Source of the DNA: UBA6144 sp964399165
Lineage (GTDB): Bacteria > Bdellovibrionota > Bacteriovoracia > Bacteriovoracales > Bacteriovoracaceae
DNA: 64,000 bases
Direction: 5' to 3'
NCBI GenBank assembly: GCA_964399165.1
Contig: CAYNPO010000004.1
Coordinates: 130,064-194,063 of the forward strand
A program made the translations under genes and the position numbers. Below, piece by piece: positions 49,037 to 58,638 of the stretch. The notes beneath the pieces are model-generated. The model did no database searches. It was not told where the DNA came from and saw nothing but the letters and a program-made list of their open reading frames with translations. Numbering within the stretch: position 1 is the first letter of the stretch; every line of letters starts with the position of its first letter.

Positions 49037-50617
49037 CTAGTGGCGGAAGTGCCGCTCCCCGGTGAACACCATGGCGATGCCGCGGCGGTCGGCCTCGGCG
49101 ATGACTTCCTCGTCCTTGATGGAGCCACCGGGCTGCACGATGTATTTCACGCCGGCGTCTGCCGCAGTGGCGACGGTATCGGCGAACGGGAAGAAAGCGT
49201 CGGAGACCAGCACGGCGGAGGCCGGTGCGATGTCTTTCTCCTTCAGGCGTGGGAGCGCCAGGCGCAGGAAGGAGTCGATGCGGTTGGGTTGGCCCATGCC
49301 GGCGCCTGCCAATTCGTGCACGCCGTCGGTCTCGCGCACCAGGGCGATGGCGTTGCTCTTGAGGTGTTTGGCGGCCACGGTGCCGAAGGCAATGAGGGTC
49401 TCGCTCTTGGCGGGGAAGGTCGCCTTGGTGACGGTACGGAATTCGTTCGTGAGCTGGGTATCCTCGTCCTGCCACAGCACCCCGCCCGCGAAGCTCCTCA
49501 GGGTTTCCTCGCGCATGCCCGCGGGGCGCAGCGGGAGCTCGAGGAGGCGCAGGTTCTTCTTGGTGGCGAGGATGGCGCGCGCTTCAGGGCTGAAGGCCGG
49601 CGCAAGGATGATCTCCACGAACTTGTCCTGGAAGAACTTGGCCTCGGCCTCGCCAAAAGCCGCGGTAAGGGCGATCACCCCGCCGAAGGCGCTGACGGGA
49701 TCGCCGGCCCAAGCGCGCTCAAGTGCCACGAGGGCAGTGGGGGCGTGGACCAGGCCGCAAGGGTTGCCGTGCTTGATGACCGCGCAGGCGGCGCCGCCGG
49801 TGAAGAGGCCTTGCACGTCTCCCACGGCTTTCCAGGCGGCGTCGGCGTCCAGCATGTTGTTATAGGACAGGGCCTTGCCCTGTAGGCTGTCCGCCACGGC
49901 CAGAGACGCTTCCTTGGAGTTGTCCCAGGCGTAGAGGCGGGCGGACTGGTGGGGGTTCTCCCCGTAGCGCAGGTTGCGCCCGTCTTTCAGGGTGAGGAAG
50001 CGGGTGGGACGGGCCTCGGTCTCGAAGCGGTTGCCCAGCTCGGTGGCGATGGCCACGTCGTAAGCGGCGATGCGCTCGAAGGCCTCCAGGGCGAGGCGGC
50101 GACGGAAGGCCAGTGTGGTTTGGCCGTCGTTTGTGGCGGTCTCCTTGAGGAAGTCCGCGTACTGGTAGGGGTCGCTCAGCACGTTCACCGACACGAAGTT
50201 CTTGGCGGCGGCGCGGATCATGAGGGGGCCGCCGATGTCGATCTGCTCGATCAGGTCGGCTTCCTCGGCGCGCTCCCGGGCGGTTTGCTCGAAGGGGTAC
50301 AGGTTGCAGACCACCAGGTCGATGGGACGGATGCCCAGTTGCGCGGCCTCGAGGGTGTCCGCGGGGGATTCCCGGCGGAACAAGAGGGCGCTGGCGCAGG
50401 CAAAGCTTATGGTCTTCATGCGGCCCTGGAAGGCCTCTGGATGCCCGGTGAAACTGGAGATTTCCTCGTAAGGGATGCCCCAGGTGCGCAGCATGGCGCC
50501 GGTGCCCCCGGTGGACACCAGGTGGGTGCCGCGGCGGTGGAGGTCCTCGCACAGTTCCTTGAGGCCGGCCTTGTCAGTGCAGCTCACCAGGGCAGTTTTG
50601 ATCGGGCGCAGGTTCAT
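49037..50617 (-). CDS. purH: Bifunctional AICAR transformylase/IMP cyclohydrolase
   Basis: 526 residues, standard length. N-terminal IMP cyclohydrolase ('STGGTGAMLRTWGIPYEEIS', 'VCNLYPFEQT', 'NIGGPLMIRAAAKNFV'-like IDIGGPLMIRAAAKNFVSV) and C-terminal transformylase ('LRYGENPHQSARLYAW', 'CAVIKHGNPCGLVHA' with catalytic Lys-His, 'SDAFFPFADTVATAADAGVK', 'YIVQPGGSIKDEEVIAEADR'). Last two steps to IMP. Start overlaps the purQ stop. Confidence 0.98.
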   Translation of the reverse strand: MNLRPIKTALVSCTDKAGLKELCEDLHRRGTHLVSTGGTGAMLRTWGIPYEEISSFTGHPEAFQGRMKTISFACASALLFRRESPADTLEAAQLGIRPIDLVVCNLYPFEQTARERAEEADLIEQIDIGGPLMIRAAAKNFVSVNVLSDPYQYADFLKETATNDGQTTLAFRRRLALEAFERIAAYDVAIATELGNRFETEARPTRFLTLKDGRNLRYGENPHQSARLYAWDNSKEASLAVADSLQGKALSYNNMLDADAAWKAVGDVQGLFTGGAACAVIKHGNPCGLVHAPTALVALERAWAGDPVSAFGGVIALTAAFGEAEAKFFQDKFVEIILAPAFSPEARAILATKKNLRLLELPLRPAGMREETLRSFAGGVLWQDEDTQLTNEFRTVTKATFPAKSETLIAFGTVAAKHLKSNAIALVRETDGVHELAGAGMGQPNRIDSFLRLALPRLKEKDIAPASAVLVSDAFFPFADTVATAADAGVKYIVQPGGSIKDEEVIAEADRRGIAMVFTGERHFRH

Positions 50618-51354
50618 GGGCGGTTCTCCTGGGCGTGTTGGAGGGCGTTTTCAAACAGGCGGCGAGGAAGGTCGGCCACCATGAGGTAAGAGGCGTCGGG
50701 ATAGAGTTCAGGACGCAGGGCCGCTTCCGGGTGGGGCATGAGGCCGAACACCTGGCCGGTGGGGTCGCACAGGCCCGCGATGCGCTCCAGCGACCCGTTG
50801 GGATCCCCGTCGTAGCGCATGACCACTTGGCCGCGTTCTTTCAAGGTGGCGAGAGTGGTGGCCTTGGTTTCGGCCGGGGTCCAGATCCTCCCCTCCCCGT
50901 GGCGGATGGGCAGGCGCAGAGTTTTGCCTTCGAGGCCCTTAGTCCACACGCAGCGGGAAGGCTGGACTTCGAGACCCCGCCACTCGTCGCGGAAACCGGC
51001 CGGATGGTTGGCCACCAGGGCGACCGGAGCGTCGAACACGCCGGTCTTCATCAGGATCTGGAAACCGTTGCAGATGCCGATCATGATGCCTTTGCGCTCG
51101 AGAAAGCGTTTCCAGGTGTCGCCCAGGGCCTCTTTGAGTGCGAGGGCAGCCACTTGTCCCGAGACGATCTCATCACCGAAGCTGAAGCCGCCGGGAAGCG
51201 CGAAGATCTGGTGACGGAGCAACATTTCAGGGTCGCGCTTGAGGTCGCGGAAGGCCGCGAAGCCCACCTCGCCACCAGCGGAGACGAAAGCCGCGGCGGT
51301 CTCCCGCTCACAGTTGATGCCGTCGCCCTGAAGGACCAAGACTTTCGTTTTCAT
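50614..51354 (-). CDS. purQ: FGAM synthase glutaminase subunit PurQ
   Basis: 246 residues from the ATG at 51354 (ATGA overlap with the upstream fusion gene stop). Class I amidotransferase: 'VLVLQGDGINCERETAAAF', 'ALPGGFSFGDEI', nucleophile Cys in 'MIGICNGFQILMKTG', and 'FGLMPHPEAA' (His, Glu). It supplies ammonia to PurL. The initiating frame extension upstream lies inside the fusion gene and is a shadow. Confidence 0.97.
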   Translation of the reverse strand: MKTKVLVLQGDGINCERETAAAFVSAGGEVGFAAFRDLKRDPEMLLRHQIFALPGGFSFGDEIVSGQVAALALKEALGDTWKRFLERKGIMIGICNGFQILMKTGVFDAPVALVANHPAGFRDEWRGLEVQPSRCVWTKGLEGKTLRLPIRHGEGRIWTPAETKATTLATLKERGQVVMRYDGDPNGSLERIAGLCDPTGQVFGLMPHPEAALRPELYPDASYLMVADLPRRLFENALQHAQENRP

Positions 51355-54300
51355 GCTTGCCCCCTGTGGGCCCGGCGGAGCTCGGCGGGAGTCCATGCCA
51401 CCGGTCCCTCCACCGTGGCCACGGTGAGCCCTGGGTTGACCACGGTGCGGCCCACTTGGCGTACATGCTTCCCGAGGGCCGTCTTCACCAACTCCCAGTC
51501 GATAAGGCTGCAAGTGAAGAGGATGCGGCCAGGGGCCTCACCGAAGAGTTCCAGCCAGGAGTTCTTGTCGGTCCACTTCATACCGACGGTGCCATAAGAA
51601 GTTTCCGCCGCCGCCACCAAGAGGCCTCCTTCGGAGGCGTCGTGGGCGCTGTGGATGCGGCCCTGAAGAATTTGCTGGTGGAAGGCACGGTAGAGGCCTG
51701 GGGCCACCGCCAGGTCGGTTTCCGCGGGAACTCCGGGTTCGGCGACCTTGTAAAAGTCGCCGAAGGTGCCGGCCCAGGGTTTCGCGCCTGCGTCCAGCAC
51801 CGCCAATACCAGGCCCGCCTCGGTAGGAGCGGAAGAAGGCACGCGCTTCAGATCCGGCACGTGGGCGATGCAGCTCATGAGGAGGGTGGGAAGCGCGCTG
51901 ATCTTGAGCGGCGTCCCGTCGGCGGTCTTAAGATGGGCGTCGTTTTTCATGCTGTCTTTGCCCGAGACCAGCGGCAGCCCGTGGGCGAGGCATGACTCGG
52001 CCATTCCTTCCGCCGCCCGCACCAGGTGCGCCAACTTCTGGGCGCCGTCGGGGTTTTTGGCGGAAGTCACGGGATCGGGCCAGCAGAAATTGTCCACCAT
52101 GGCCATGCGCTCGGGATCCGCGCCGGAGCAGATGGCGTTCCTCACCGCCTCGTCCACCGCCCAGGCCGCCATGGTGCGGGCGTCGTGGCGGGAAACTTGC
52201 GGGGCGAGCCCGCAAGAGACGGACACGCCGGTGTTCTCGGCGCCGCCGTGAGGGGCCAAAGCCACCACGCCGGCGTCGGCGACGATGCCGTGGGGGGAGA
52301 AAGGTTTGCGGACGGTGGCCGCCTGCACTTCATGGTCGTACTGTCGCACCCAGGCTTCGTGGGAGCGGACATTGGGGGAAGCCAGCATGGCCAGTAAGGC
52401 CTCACGCAAGGGCTCAGCCTCCACGCGCTCGGGCAACGGACGACGGGGCCAGGGTTGCTCGCACCAGTCCTCCCACTTCTGGGCTGGATCCCACTCGGCC
52501 GTGAGGCGCATGGCGGGCAGGCCTTCGTGGAGGAAACTCAGGGGAAGGGCGGCGACTTCTTGTTGGGCGTACGAGACCCGCAGCACGCCGTCGTTGGTGA
52601 ATTCGCCGAGGGAGGTGGCGTCCACGCCATAGTCAGCGGCAAGCTTTAAGAAGTTTTGCAATACCTCCGGTGGGACGGCCACCGTCATGCGTTCCTGTGA
52701 CTCGGACACCATCAGTTCCCACGGCGCGAGCCCGGGATACTTCACAGGCGCCAGCGCCAAATCGATGCGGGCGCCGCCGGTGAACTGGGCCATCTCTCCC
52801 ACGCTGGAGGAGAGGCCCCCAGCGCCATTATCGGTGAGGCCGCTGTAGAGACCTTTGTCGCGGGCGTCGAGGATGAAGTCGGTCACGCGCTTCTGTGTCA
52901 TGGGGTCACCGATCTGGACCACGGAGGCAGGCGTTCCCTCTTTCCACTCGAGCGAGCTGAAGGTGGCGCCGTGGAGGCCGTCTTTGCCGATCTTCCCGCC
53001 CACCATCACCACGTGGTCGCCGGGACGTACGGGTTTTTCGCTGCTGGGTTTGCCATTCACGGTGCGGGGCATGGCCCCCAAAGTTCCGCAGTACACAAGG
53101 GGCTTCCCAGCGTAGCAGACGTCGTAGTGGAAAGCGCCATTGACGGTGGGTATGCCGGACTTGTTGCCGCCGTCCTTCACGCCGCGGTGGACACCTTGTC
53201 GGATGGTCTCCGGGGCCTTCACGCCCGCGGGCCATTTTGCGCCCATCTTTTCCTTAAGGCCCTCGGGGCCCAAGCAGAACACGTCGGTGTTGGCGATGGG
53301 ACGGGCGCCCATGCCCACGCCCAGGATGTCGCGGTTGACGCCCAGGATGCCGGTGAGGGCGCCGCCGTAGGGGTCCAGCGCCGAGGGGGAATTGTGGGTC
53401 TCGACTTTGATGGCCAGGTCGATGTTGGGATCCCAGCGGACTACGCCGGCGTTGTCGTCGAACACAGACACCAGCCAGTCCAGGTTGCGGCGCTTGCGGA
53501 CCTCGTCGGTCAATCCCTTCACGTAGGTCTTGAACACCGAGGCCACCTCCCGGCGCTCGCCGGTGGATTTGTCGGAGTAGTCGATGATGGCCCGGAAGAT
53601 CTTGTGCTTGCAGTGCTCGCTCCAGGTCTGGGCGACCACTTCCATCTCCACGTCGGTGGGAGCGCGCTTCTGGGAACGGAAAAAGTCCCGGGCCAGGCGG
53701 AGTTCGTCGATGGTGAGGGCCCACCAATTCTCATCGTTCAGTTTTAGGAGATCGTCATCGGAAACATCCAGGTCAATGGTCCTGACTGGGCGGGCAGTGT
53801 CCACGGGCGCGTCCCAGCGCGGGCGCTGAAAACGGGCGGTGGCATCAGCGTTGCCGTAGTCCTCGCGCCAGTGCAGGAGCGGGTTGATCTCCCCCTCCAG
53901 GGTGACGGCGGAGCGTGAGCGCCACACGGTGCCTGAGCGGGCGACGAGCCCCGCGCCGCAGGCGTGCAGGTTGAGCGCCTCGGTGGCCGCGGCGCCAGCG
54001 TTGTCGGTGACGCCGGGGAGGAAACCCGACTCGGTGGCGTGGCAGCCGGCGAAGCCTAAAGAAGCCAAGTGACGGTCCAGCTCCACGCCGGCATGGATGA
54101 AAGCAGTCTCGGCCACCGGATCGGCCAGCACCTCACGGGCGAGCCGCGCCAACTGCGCGCGTGGTCCCTGGGAGCGGATCCAGTAAACACGGGAGGTGAG
54201 GACGCGGGGATTTTCCAGCAGGTCTTTCTCGCGGGGAAAAACCTCCACCCGGTAAATCTGGGCCTTCTCCCCCATCTCACCGACCACGCGGGGGTACAGG

Positions 54301-54806
54301 GCGTGCTCCACAGCGAGCCCGCGCGTCTGGAAAGCAGCGAAATCGTCGCTCTCCTGCCGGGCGAACTTTTCCTGGGCCAGCACCGGGCCGGTGTCCATTC
54401 CCTCGTCCACCACGTGCACGGTAATGCCGCTTACCGCGTCCCCCGCGTCCCAAGCCTTGCGGTAAGAACCAAGGCCCGGATGGGCGGGAAGCAAGGACGG
54501 ATGGATGTTGACCACGCTCCCGGCGGGGAAGCGCTGGAGGAACGAGGCGGAGAGCAGGCGGCGCCAGCCGGCGAGGCAGATGAGCTGGAAGTTTTCTTTC
54601 TCCAGGAGCGAGGCGATGCGGGCCTCATGTCCTTCGCGCGACTCCCCTTCCTGGGCGGGCACCAGCAGCACCTTCACGTCCCGGCGCTCGGCCTTGGCGA
54701 TGACCGCCGCATCCGGCCGGTCGCACACCAGGCAAGCCACCTGATGGGCCTCAGCCAGCGCTTCGAAGTTAGAGCCGGTGCCGGAGGCGAAAACCGCGAT
54801 CCTCAT
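51351..54806 (-). CDS. PurN-PurS-PurL fusion: GAR transformylase plus FGAM synthase
   Basis: 1151 residues in one uninterrupted frame. Residues 1-180 are a GAR transformylase: 'RIAVFASGTGSNFEALAEA', then the formyl-folate catalytic triad Asn100, His102 (VVNIHPSLLPAHPG) and Asp138 (GMDTG). About 183-280 is PurS-like (YRVEVFPREKDLLENPRVL ... FLPGVTDNAG). About 370-1150 is PurL ('WSEHCKHKIFRAIIDY', 'VETHNSPSALDPYGGALTGI', 'VHRGVKDGGNKSGIPTVNGA', 'SGKDSMKND'). PurN makes FGAR and PurL consumes it, so two consecutive steps share one chain. ATG at 54806 overlaps the purD stop; purQ follows with an overlap. No separate purN or purS is present in the operon. Confidence 0.95.
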   Translation of the reverse strand: MRIAVFASGTGSNFEALAEAHQVACLVCDRPDAAVIAKAERRDVKVLLVPAQEGESREGHEARIASLLEKENFQLICLAGWRRLLSASFLQRFPAGSVVNIHPSLLPAHPGLGSYRKAWDAGDAVSGITVHVVDEGMDTGPVLAQEKFARQESDDFAAFQTRGLAVEHALYPRVVGEMGEKAQIYRVEVFPREKDLLENPRVLTSRVYWIRSQGPRAQLARLAREVLADPVAETAFIHAGVELDRHLASLGFAGCHATESGFLPGVTDNAGAAATEALNLHACGAGLVARSGTVWRSRSAVTLEGEINPLLHWREDYGNADATARFQRPRWDAPVDTARPVRTIDLDVSDDDLLKLNDENWWALTIDELRLARDFFRSQKRAPTDVEMEVVAQTWSEHCKHKIFRAIIDYSDKSTGERREVASVFKTYVKGLTDEVRKRRNLDWLVSVFDDNAGVVRWDPNIDLAIKVETHNSPSALDPYGGALTGILGVNRDILGVGMGARPIANTDVFCLGPEGLKEKMGAKWPAGVKAPETIRQGVHRGVKDGGNKSGIPTVNGAFHYDVCYAGKPLVYCGTLGAMPRTVNGKPSSEKPVRPGDHVVMVGGKIGKDGLHGATFSSLEWKEGTPASVVQIGDPMTQKRVTDFILDARDKGLYSGLTDNGAGGLSSSVGEMAQFTGGARIDLALAPVKYPGLAPWELMVSESQERMTVAVPPEVLQNFLKLAADYGVDATSLGEFTNDGVLRVSYAQQEVAALPLSFLHEGLPAMRLTAEWDPAQKWEDWCEQPWPRRPLPERVEAEPLREALLAMLASPNVRSHEAWVRQYDHEVQAATVRKPFSPHGIVADAGVVALAPHGGAENTGVSVSCGLAPQVSRHDARTMAAWAVDEAVRNAICSGADPERMAMVDNFCWPDPVTSAKNPDGAQKLAHLVRAAEGMAESCLAHGLPLVSGKDSMKNDAHLKTADGTPLKISALPTLLMSCIAHVPDLKRVPSSAPTEAGLVLAVLDAGAKPWAGTFGDFYKVAEPGVPAETDLAVAPGLYRAFHQQILQGRIHSAHDASEGGLLVAAAETSYGTVGMKWTDKNSWLELFGEAPGRILFTCSLIDWELVKTALGKHVRQVGRTVVNPGLTVATVEGPVAWTPAELRRAHRGQA

Positions 54807-56056
54807 GCCTGTCTCCCGATGTCACGGCGCCATTGGGCACCGTCGAATTTCACGTTGGAAACCTCCGCGTACGCCCGCGCCAGGGCCGCGGCAGGAGTCA
54901 GGCCAGTGCCGGTGACGCCGATCACGCGCCCGCCCCGGGTTACCCACTCCCCATCCCGGCGTCCGAGCCCCGCCGGCACCACGAAAGCGCCTTCGGTGAC
55001 GGGCCTCCACTCCACGCGGTCGCCGGAGCGCACGGGAGCCCCCTCGGTGCCGGGATAACCGGCCGCCGCCATTACCACGTGGGCGGCGTGGCCGGAGAGG
55101 GTGGCCTCCGCGGGAAGAGCTTCCCCGCGCACGAGCTTGAGCAGGAGTTCTGCCAGGTCCGTTTTCCAAAGGGGCACCAGCACCTGGGTTTCGGGATCCC
55201 CCATGCGAACGTTGAACTCGATCACGCGCCACCCGGCCGGGGTCCGCATGAGACCCGCGAAAAGAAAGCCTTGAAAAGGGCATCCGGCGTCAGACATGGT
55301 TTTGAGCAAGGGCCGGAACACGCGCTCTTCCACGAACAGGCGGTCTTCCTCGGTGAAGTCCTCCACCGGCGAAACCGTGCCCATGCCGCCGGTGTTCGGT
55401 CCCTGGTCCCCGTCGCGCAGGCGTTTATGATCCCGGGCCGTGCCGAGCCAGGTGAATTCGGTGCCTCGACAGAGCGCGAAGGCGGAGACTTCCCGCCCGG
55501 TGAGTTTTTCTTCCAGCAGCAGCGGAGCCATGCTCTTGCCCAAGTAGCTCCCATCGAGGAAGCCCTCCACCGCCCGCAGCGCTTCGGCCGCGTCGTTGGC
55601 CACCACCACGCCTTTGCCCTGGGCCAGGCCGTCGGCCTTCACCACCAGGCGGTCGGGATGCTCGGCCAGCGCCGCCCGCGCACTCTCCAAGTCTTGCACC
55701 ACGGTGACGCCAGCAGTAGGCACGTTGGCCTTGGCCATCAACTCTTTTGCCCAGGCTTTGGATGCTTCCAGGCGCGCGGCAACGGCTGAAGGTCCCACGG
55801 TGGGGATGCCCAACGCGCGTAGTTCATCCGCCAGGCCCGCGGAGAGCGGCGCCTCCGGACCGATGACGGCCAGGTCCCATTTCCCTTCGAGGGCAAGGGC
55901 CCGTGGGTCCGTGTCGCAAGTCGCGATCTTGGCGTCCAGGGCGCAGGCGCCGGGATGGGCCGGGGTGACGTGCACGGCGCGCACGGAGGGCGACTGGGCC
56001 AGCTTCCAGGCCAGCATCGCCTCGCGACCACCGTTGCCCACCACCAGCACGTTCAT
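54803..56056 (-). CDS. purD: Phosphoribosylamine--glycine ligase
   Basis: 417 residues. ATP-grasp enzyme: 'MNVLVVGNGGREAMLAWKLA', 'PSAVAARLEASKAWAKELMA', 'LVVKADGLAQGKGVVVANDA', 'LLLEEKLTGREVSAFALCRG', 'GPNTGGMGTVSPVEDF' and 'VIEFNVRMGDPETQVLVPL'. Forms GAR, the substrate of the PurN domain encoded by the next gene (ATGA overlap). Confidence 0.97.
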   Translation of the reverse strand: MNVLVVGNGGREAMLAWKLAQSPSVRAVHVTPAHPGACALDAKIATCDTDPRALALEGKWDLAVIGPEAPLSAGLADELRALGIPTVGPSAVAARLEASKAWAKELMAKANVPTAGVTVVQDLESARAALAEHPDRLVVKADGLAQGKGVVVANDAAEALRAVEGFLDGSYLGKSMAPLLLEEKLTGREVSAFALCRGTEFTWLGTARDHKRLRDGDQGPNTGGMGTVSPVEDFTEEDRLFVEERVFRPLLKTMSDAGCPFQGFLFAGLMRTPAGWRVIEFNVRMGDPETQVLVPLWKTDLAELLLKLVRGEALPAEATLSGHAAHVVMAAAGYPGTEGAPVRSGDRVEWRPVTEGAFVVPAGLGRRDGEWVTRGGRVIGVTGTGLTPAAALARAYAEVSNVKFDGAQWRRDIGRQA

Positions 56057-57063
56057 GGGAACTCCCGGAACCAGTGCGGAAGGGTGAGGTGGGGTTCGTA
56101 GACCGGCTTTCCGGTGAGCAACTGGTGTAAGTCATTAGTGAAGCAGCGGTACATGGTCTCCGCCGCGAGCTTCGCCTGGGCAGGCAAGGGCGCCGGGGTT
56201 TGTCCCAAGCGCGTGGCGCAGATTTCCTTGAAGTCACCGCCTTCGCGGGCGGCGATTTTCTTCGCCTCGTTCAAGGCCTTTTCCCAATCGCTTCCGCGGT
56301 AGTGGGCACGCAGGAACTCCTTGCTCAAGGTGCGGCCCTGGAAGGTGACCCGCAGCTCGTCGAGCCCGATCGCGTCCACCATCACGAAGTCGCGCATGGC
56401 GCCCGCGCCCCGGAAGGCCCACTCGAATTTGCCGTCCCATAGCTCCCCGTGGAGCAGGGCCACCACGTCCCGCAAGTGGGTGGCGGCGGTGATGGTGAGT
56501 TCGGTCAGCCGGTTCATCTCGGCGGCGGTGAGGCCCGCGATTTGTTGGGCCTCGGCGGCGGTGAGGGGACGGTCGCCGTGCTCGAGCTTGGTGGTGAACT
56601 CTACCAAGGGGCGGGGAAAACGCGCGCCCTCTTTGAGTTCCGGATGGCGCTTGAGCAGCGAGGAGCCAGCGGGGGCACCCCAGCGGAAGATCACTTCCAA
56701 GGGCACCAAGCAATTGGTGGGGCCCTCTTGATAGGCGGCGTAATCGTAGATGTTCCCGTCCCGACGTGTGGGACGGATGACCTCCACCGCCTGCACCTTC
56801 AGAAAACGGGTGGGACCGGTGGTGGCTTCCCCTCTCTCGTCCACTAAGCCCAACGAGTGGTGGGGCACGCCGCGCTTGGCGAGGTGCTGGAAAAAGAGGT
56901 CGCCGGCCAGGGCCAGGGCCTCGCCTTTGCCGGAGAGCAGGTCGGGCATCTCCCCCCAGTCGAAGATGGAGTAGCGGTCCGTGAACTCGAACACCGCGTG
57001 GCCGTCGCCCGGGAGCAGCACGTTCTTGGAGGAGCCTTGGTAGCGGCGGGCCGTGTTCAGCAT
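56053..57063 (-). CDS. purC: SAICAR synthetase
   Basis: 336 residues from the ATG at 57063 (AAAAAGGAGTGAC upstream). Longer than the E. coli enzyme and closer to the longer type. Motifs: 'FTDRYSIFDWGEMPDLLSGK' (compare FKDDxxAF), 'PTRFLKVQAVEVIRPTRRDG', 'CLVPLEVIFRWGAPAGSSLL', 'LRDVVALLHGELWDGKFEWA' and 'MVDAIGLDELRVTFQGRTLS'. Couples CAIR to aspartate. Start overlaps the purF stop region by seven bases. Confidence 0.95.
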   Translation of the reverse strand: MLNTARRYQGSSKNVLLPGDGHAVFEFTDRYSIFDWGEMPDLLSGKGEALALAGDLFFQHLAKRGVPHHSLGLVDERGEATTGPTRFLKVQAVEVIRPTRRDGNIYDYAAYQEGPTNCLVPLEVIFRWGAPAGSSLLKRHPELKEGARFPRPLVEFTTKLEHGDRPLTAAEAQQIAGLTAAEMNRLTELTITAATHLRDVVALLHGELWDGKFEWAFRGAGAMRDFVMVDAIGLDELRVTFQGRTLSKEFLRAHYRGSDWEKALNEAKKIAAREGGDFKEICATRLGQTPAPLPAQAKLAAETMYRCFTNDLHQLLTGKPVYEPHLTLPHWFREFP

Positions 57064-58523
57064 GTCACTCCTTTTTGCGCCTCTTCGCGGGCGCGCTGGA
57101 AGCACGCGGCGGAGGCGGAAACGTCGAAAGGATACTCACCTGAAAGGCACCCCTCGCAGAGGGGCTGCGCAATGGCGGCCCGAAGGTCCGCGCGCTCCTG
57201 GTACACCACGGCTTCGGCCCCCAGGAGCGTGGCGAGTTCTTCTGGGCCGTGGCTTGAGGCCACCAGCTCGGATCGCTGGGGGAAGTCGATCCCGAAGTAG
57301 CACGGGTGGGTGATGGGCGGGCAGGTGCTGGCCAAGTAAACCTCGGCGGCGCCAGCTTCCTTCAGCAGCTTGATCAGGCGGCGGGAAGTGGTCCCGCGCA
57401 CGATGGAGTCGTCCACCAGGAGCACGCGCTTGCCCTTGATCTCCTCCCCCACCACGCTGAGCTTGAGTTGGACGGCGCGCTCGCGTCGCTCCTGGTTGGG
57501 AAGGATGAAACTGCGCTGGACGTAGCGGTTCTTGATCAACAACTCCCGGTAAGGCACGCCGAGCTGCTCGGCCAGGGCGATGGCGGCGGGGCGGCTGGTG
57601 TCGGGAACGGGAACCACCACGTCGGGGGCGATGCGGCCCTCTTGCATGAGCGTGCTGACTTTGCCCGCGAGCTTCTCGCCTAGGGCGAGGCGGGCGCGAT
57701 AGACGCTCTGGCCGGCGGGGACCGACTCGGGAGAGGAGAAGTAAATCCACTCGAAGAAACACTGGGCGGTCTTGCCCTGCTTGAGCATCAAACTCTCAGG
57801 GGCGTGACCGGGACGGATGAAGAGCAGCTCGCCGGGGGCCACGTCGCGCACCGGAGTATAGTCGAGGAAGCGCAATGCGCTGGACTCGGAGGCGAGCATC
57901 CAGCTCTCCTGGCCGTTCTCCTCCCGCCGCCCCAGTACCAATGGGCGCAGCCCGTGCTCGTCGCGGAAAGCAAACAGGCCCTGCCCGCCCCACACGCCCA
58001 CCACGGCGTAACCGCCTTGGGCGCGCTCCATGGTGAATTTCGTCGCCCGCGCCAGACGCGTGAGCGGGTCACCGGACTCGCCGTCACGTCCCAGTTGTTC
58101 GGCCAGCAAGTTGAGTAGGATCTCAGCATCGTTGTTGGAGCTCAAATGCCGCCGGCACTCGGTGGCCAGCCAATCTGTGAGCTCGGCCGTGTTCACCACG
58201 TTGCCGTTGTGGGCCAGGGCGATGCCGTCAGGGTAGTTCACGAACTGGGGCTGCAGGTCCAGGAGCGAGCGCTCCGCCTTCAGTGCGGTAGTGGCGTAGC
58301 GTGTGTGGGCCAGGGCCACGCTGCCGCGGAAAGTGCGCAGGGCCTCTTCGGTGAGGGCCTCTGTGATCAGGCCGTGGGCCTTATGCAGGTGGAAGCGGCC
58401 GGTGGCGGGTTCATGGGCGACCATTCCGGCCGCGTCTTGGCCGCGGTGCTGGAGCACCATCAACGCCTGCAGGGTTTCTTGTGGAGCGTGGGGAGTGCCC
58501 ACCACGCCAACGATACCGCACAC
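57057..58523 (-). CDS. purF: Amidophosphoribosyltransferase
   Basis: 488 residues from GTG at 58523, chosen because the second residue is Cys (CGIVGVVG): removal of the initiator exposes the N-terminal nucleophile. Glutaminase motifs 'LQHRGQDAAGMVAHE' and 'ALAHTRYATTA', and PRTase motif 'RVLLVDDSIVRGTTSRRLIK'. 'YVQRSFILPNQERRERAVQL' also matches. First committed step of purine synthesis and first gene of the operon. The upstream intergenic region (58524-58638) holds overlapping divergent promoters with purK. Confidence 0.97.
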   Translation of the reverse strand: MCGIVGVVGTPHAPQETLQALMVLQHRGQDAAGMVAHEPATGRFHLHKAHGLITEALTEEALRTFRGSVALAHTRYATTALKAERSLLDLQPQFVNYPDGIALAHNGNVVNTAELTDWLATECRRHLSSNNDAEILLNLLAEQLGRDGESGDPLTRLARATKFTMERAQGGYAVVGVWGGQGLFAFRDEHGLRPLVLGRREENGQESWMLASESSALRFLDYTPVRDVAPGELLFIRPGHAPESLMLKQGKTAQCFFEWIYFSSPESVPAGQSVYRARLALGEKLAGKVSTLMQEGRIAPDVVVPVPDTSRPAAIALAEQLGVPYRELLIKNRYVQRSFILPNQERRERAVQLKLSVVGEEIKGKRVLLVDDSIVRGTTSRRLIKLLKEAGAAEVYLASTCPPITHPCYFGIDFPQRSELVASSHGPEELATLLGAEAVVYQERADLRAAIAQPLCEGCLSGEYPFDVSASAACFQRAREEAQKGVTC

Positions 58524-58553
58524 GCTTCGCCGCCTTTGAAGGATCTTGCCCCT

Positions 58554-58606
58554 ACAATAGAAGAGGAGTAGAACGATTGACAACGTTCCGAGGCTCTTTT
58601 TTTATA
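58554..58606. promoter_or_regulatory. Divergent purF / purK promoters with overlapping -35 elements
   Basis: Plus strand: TTGACA (58577-58582), 18 bases, TTTATA (58601-58606), towards purK. Minus strand: TTGTCA (58583-58578), 18 bases, TATTGT (58559-58554), towards purF. The two -35 hexamers overlap by five bases, so the divergent genes must compete or be co-controlled. No PurR-box-like palindrome was recognised. Confidence 0.6.
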
Positions 58607-58638
58607 AGCCCAGCTAATATTGTTTATTAGGAAAGCTA

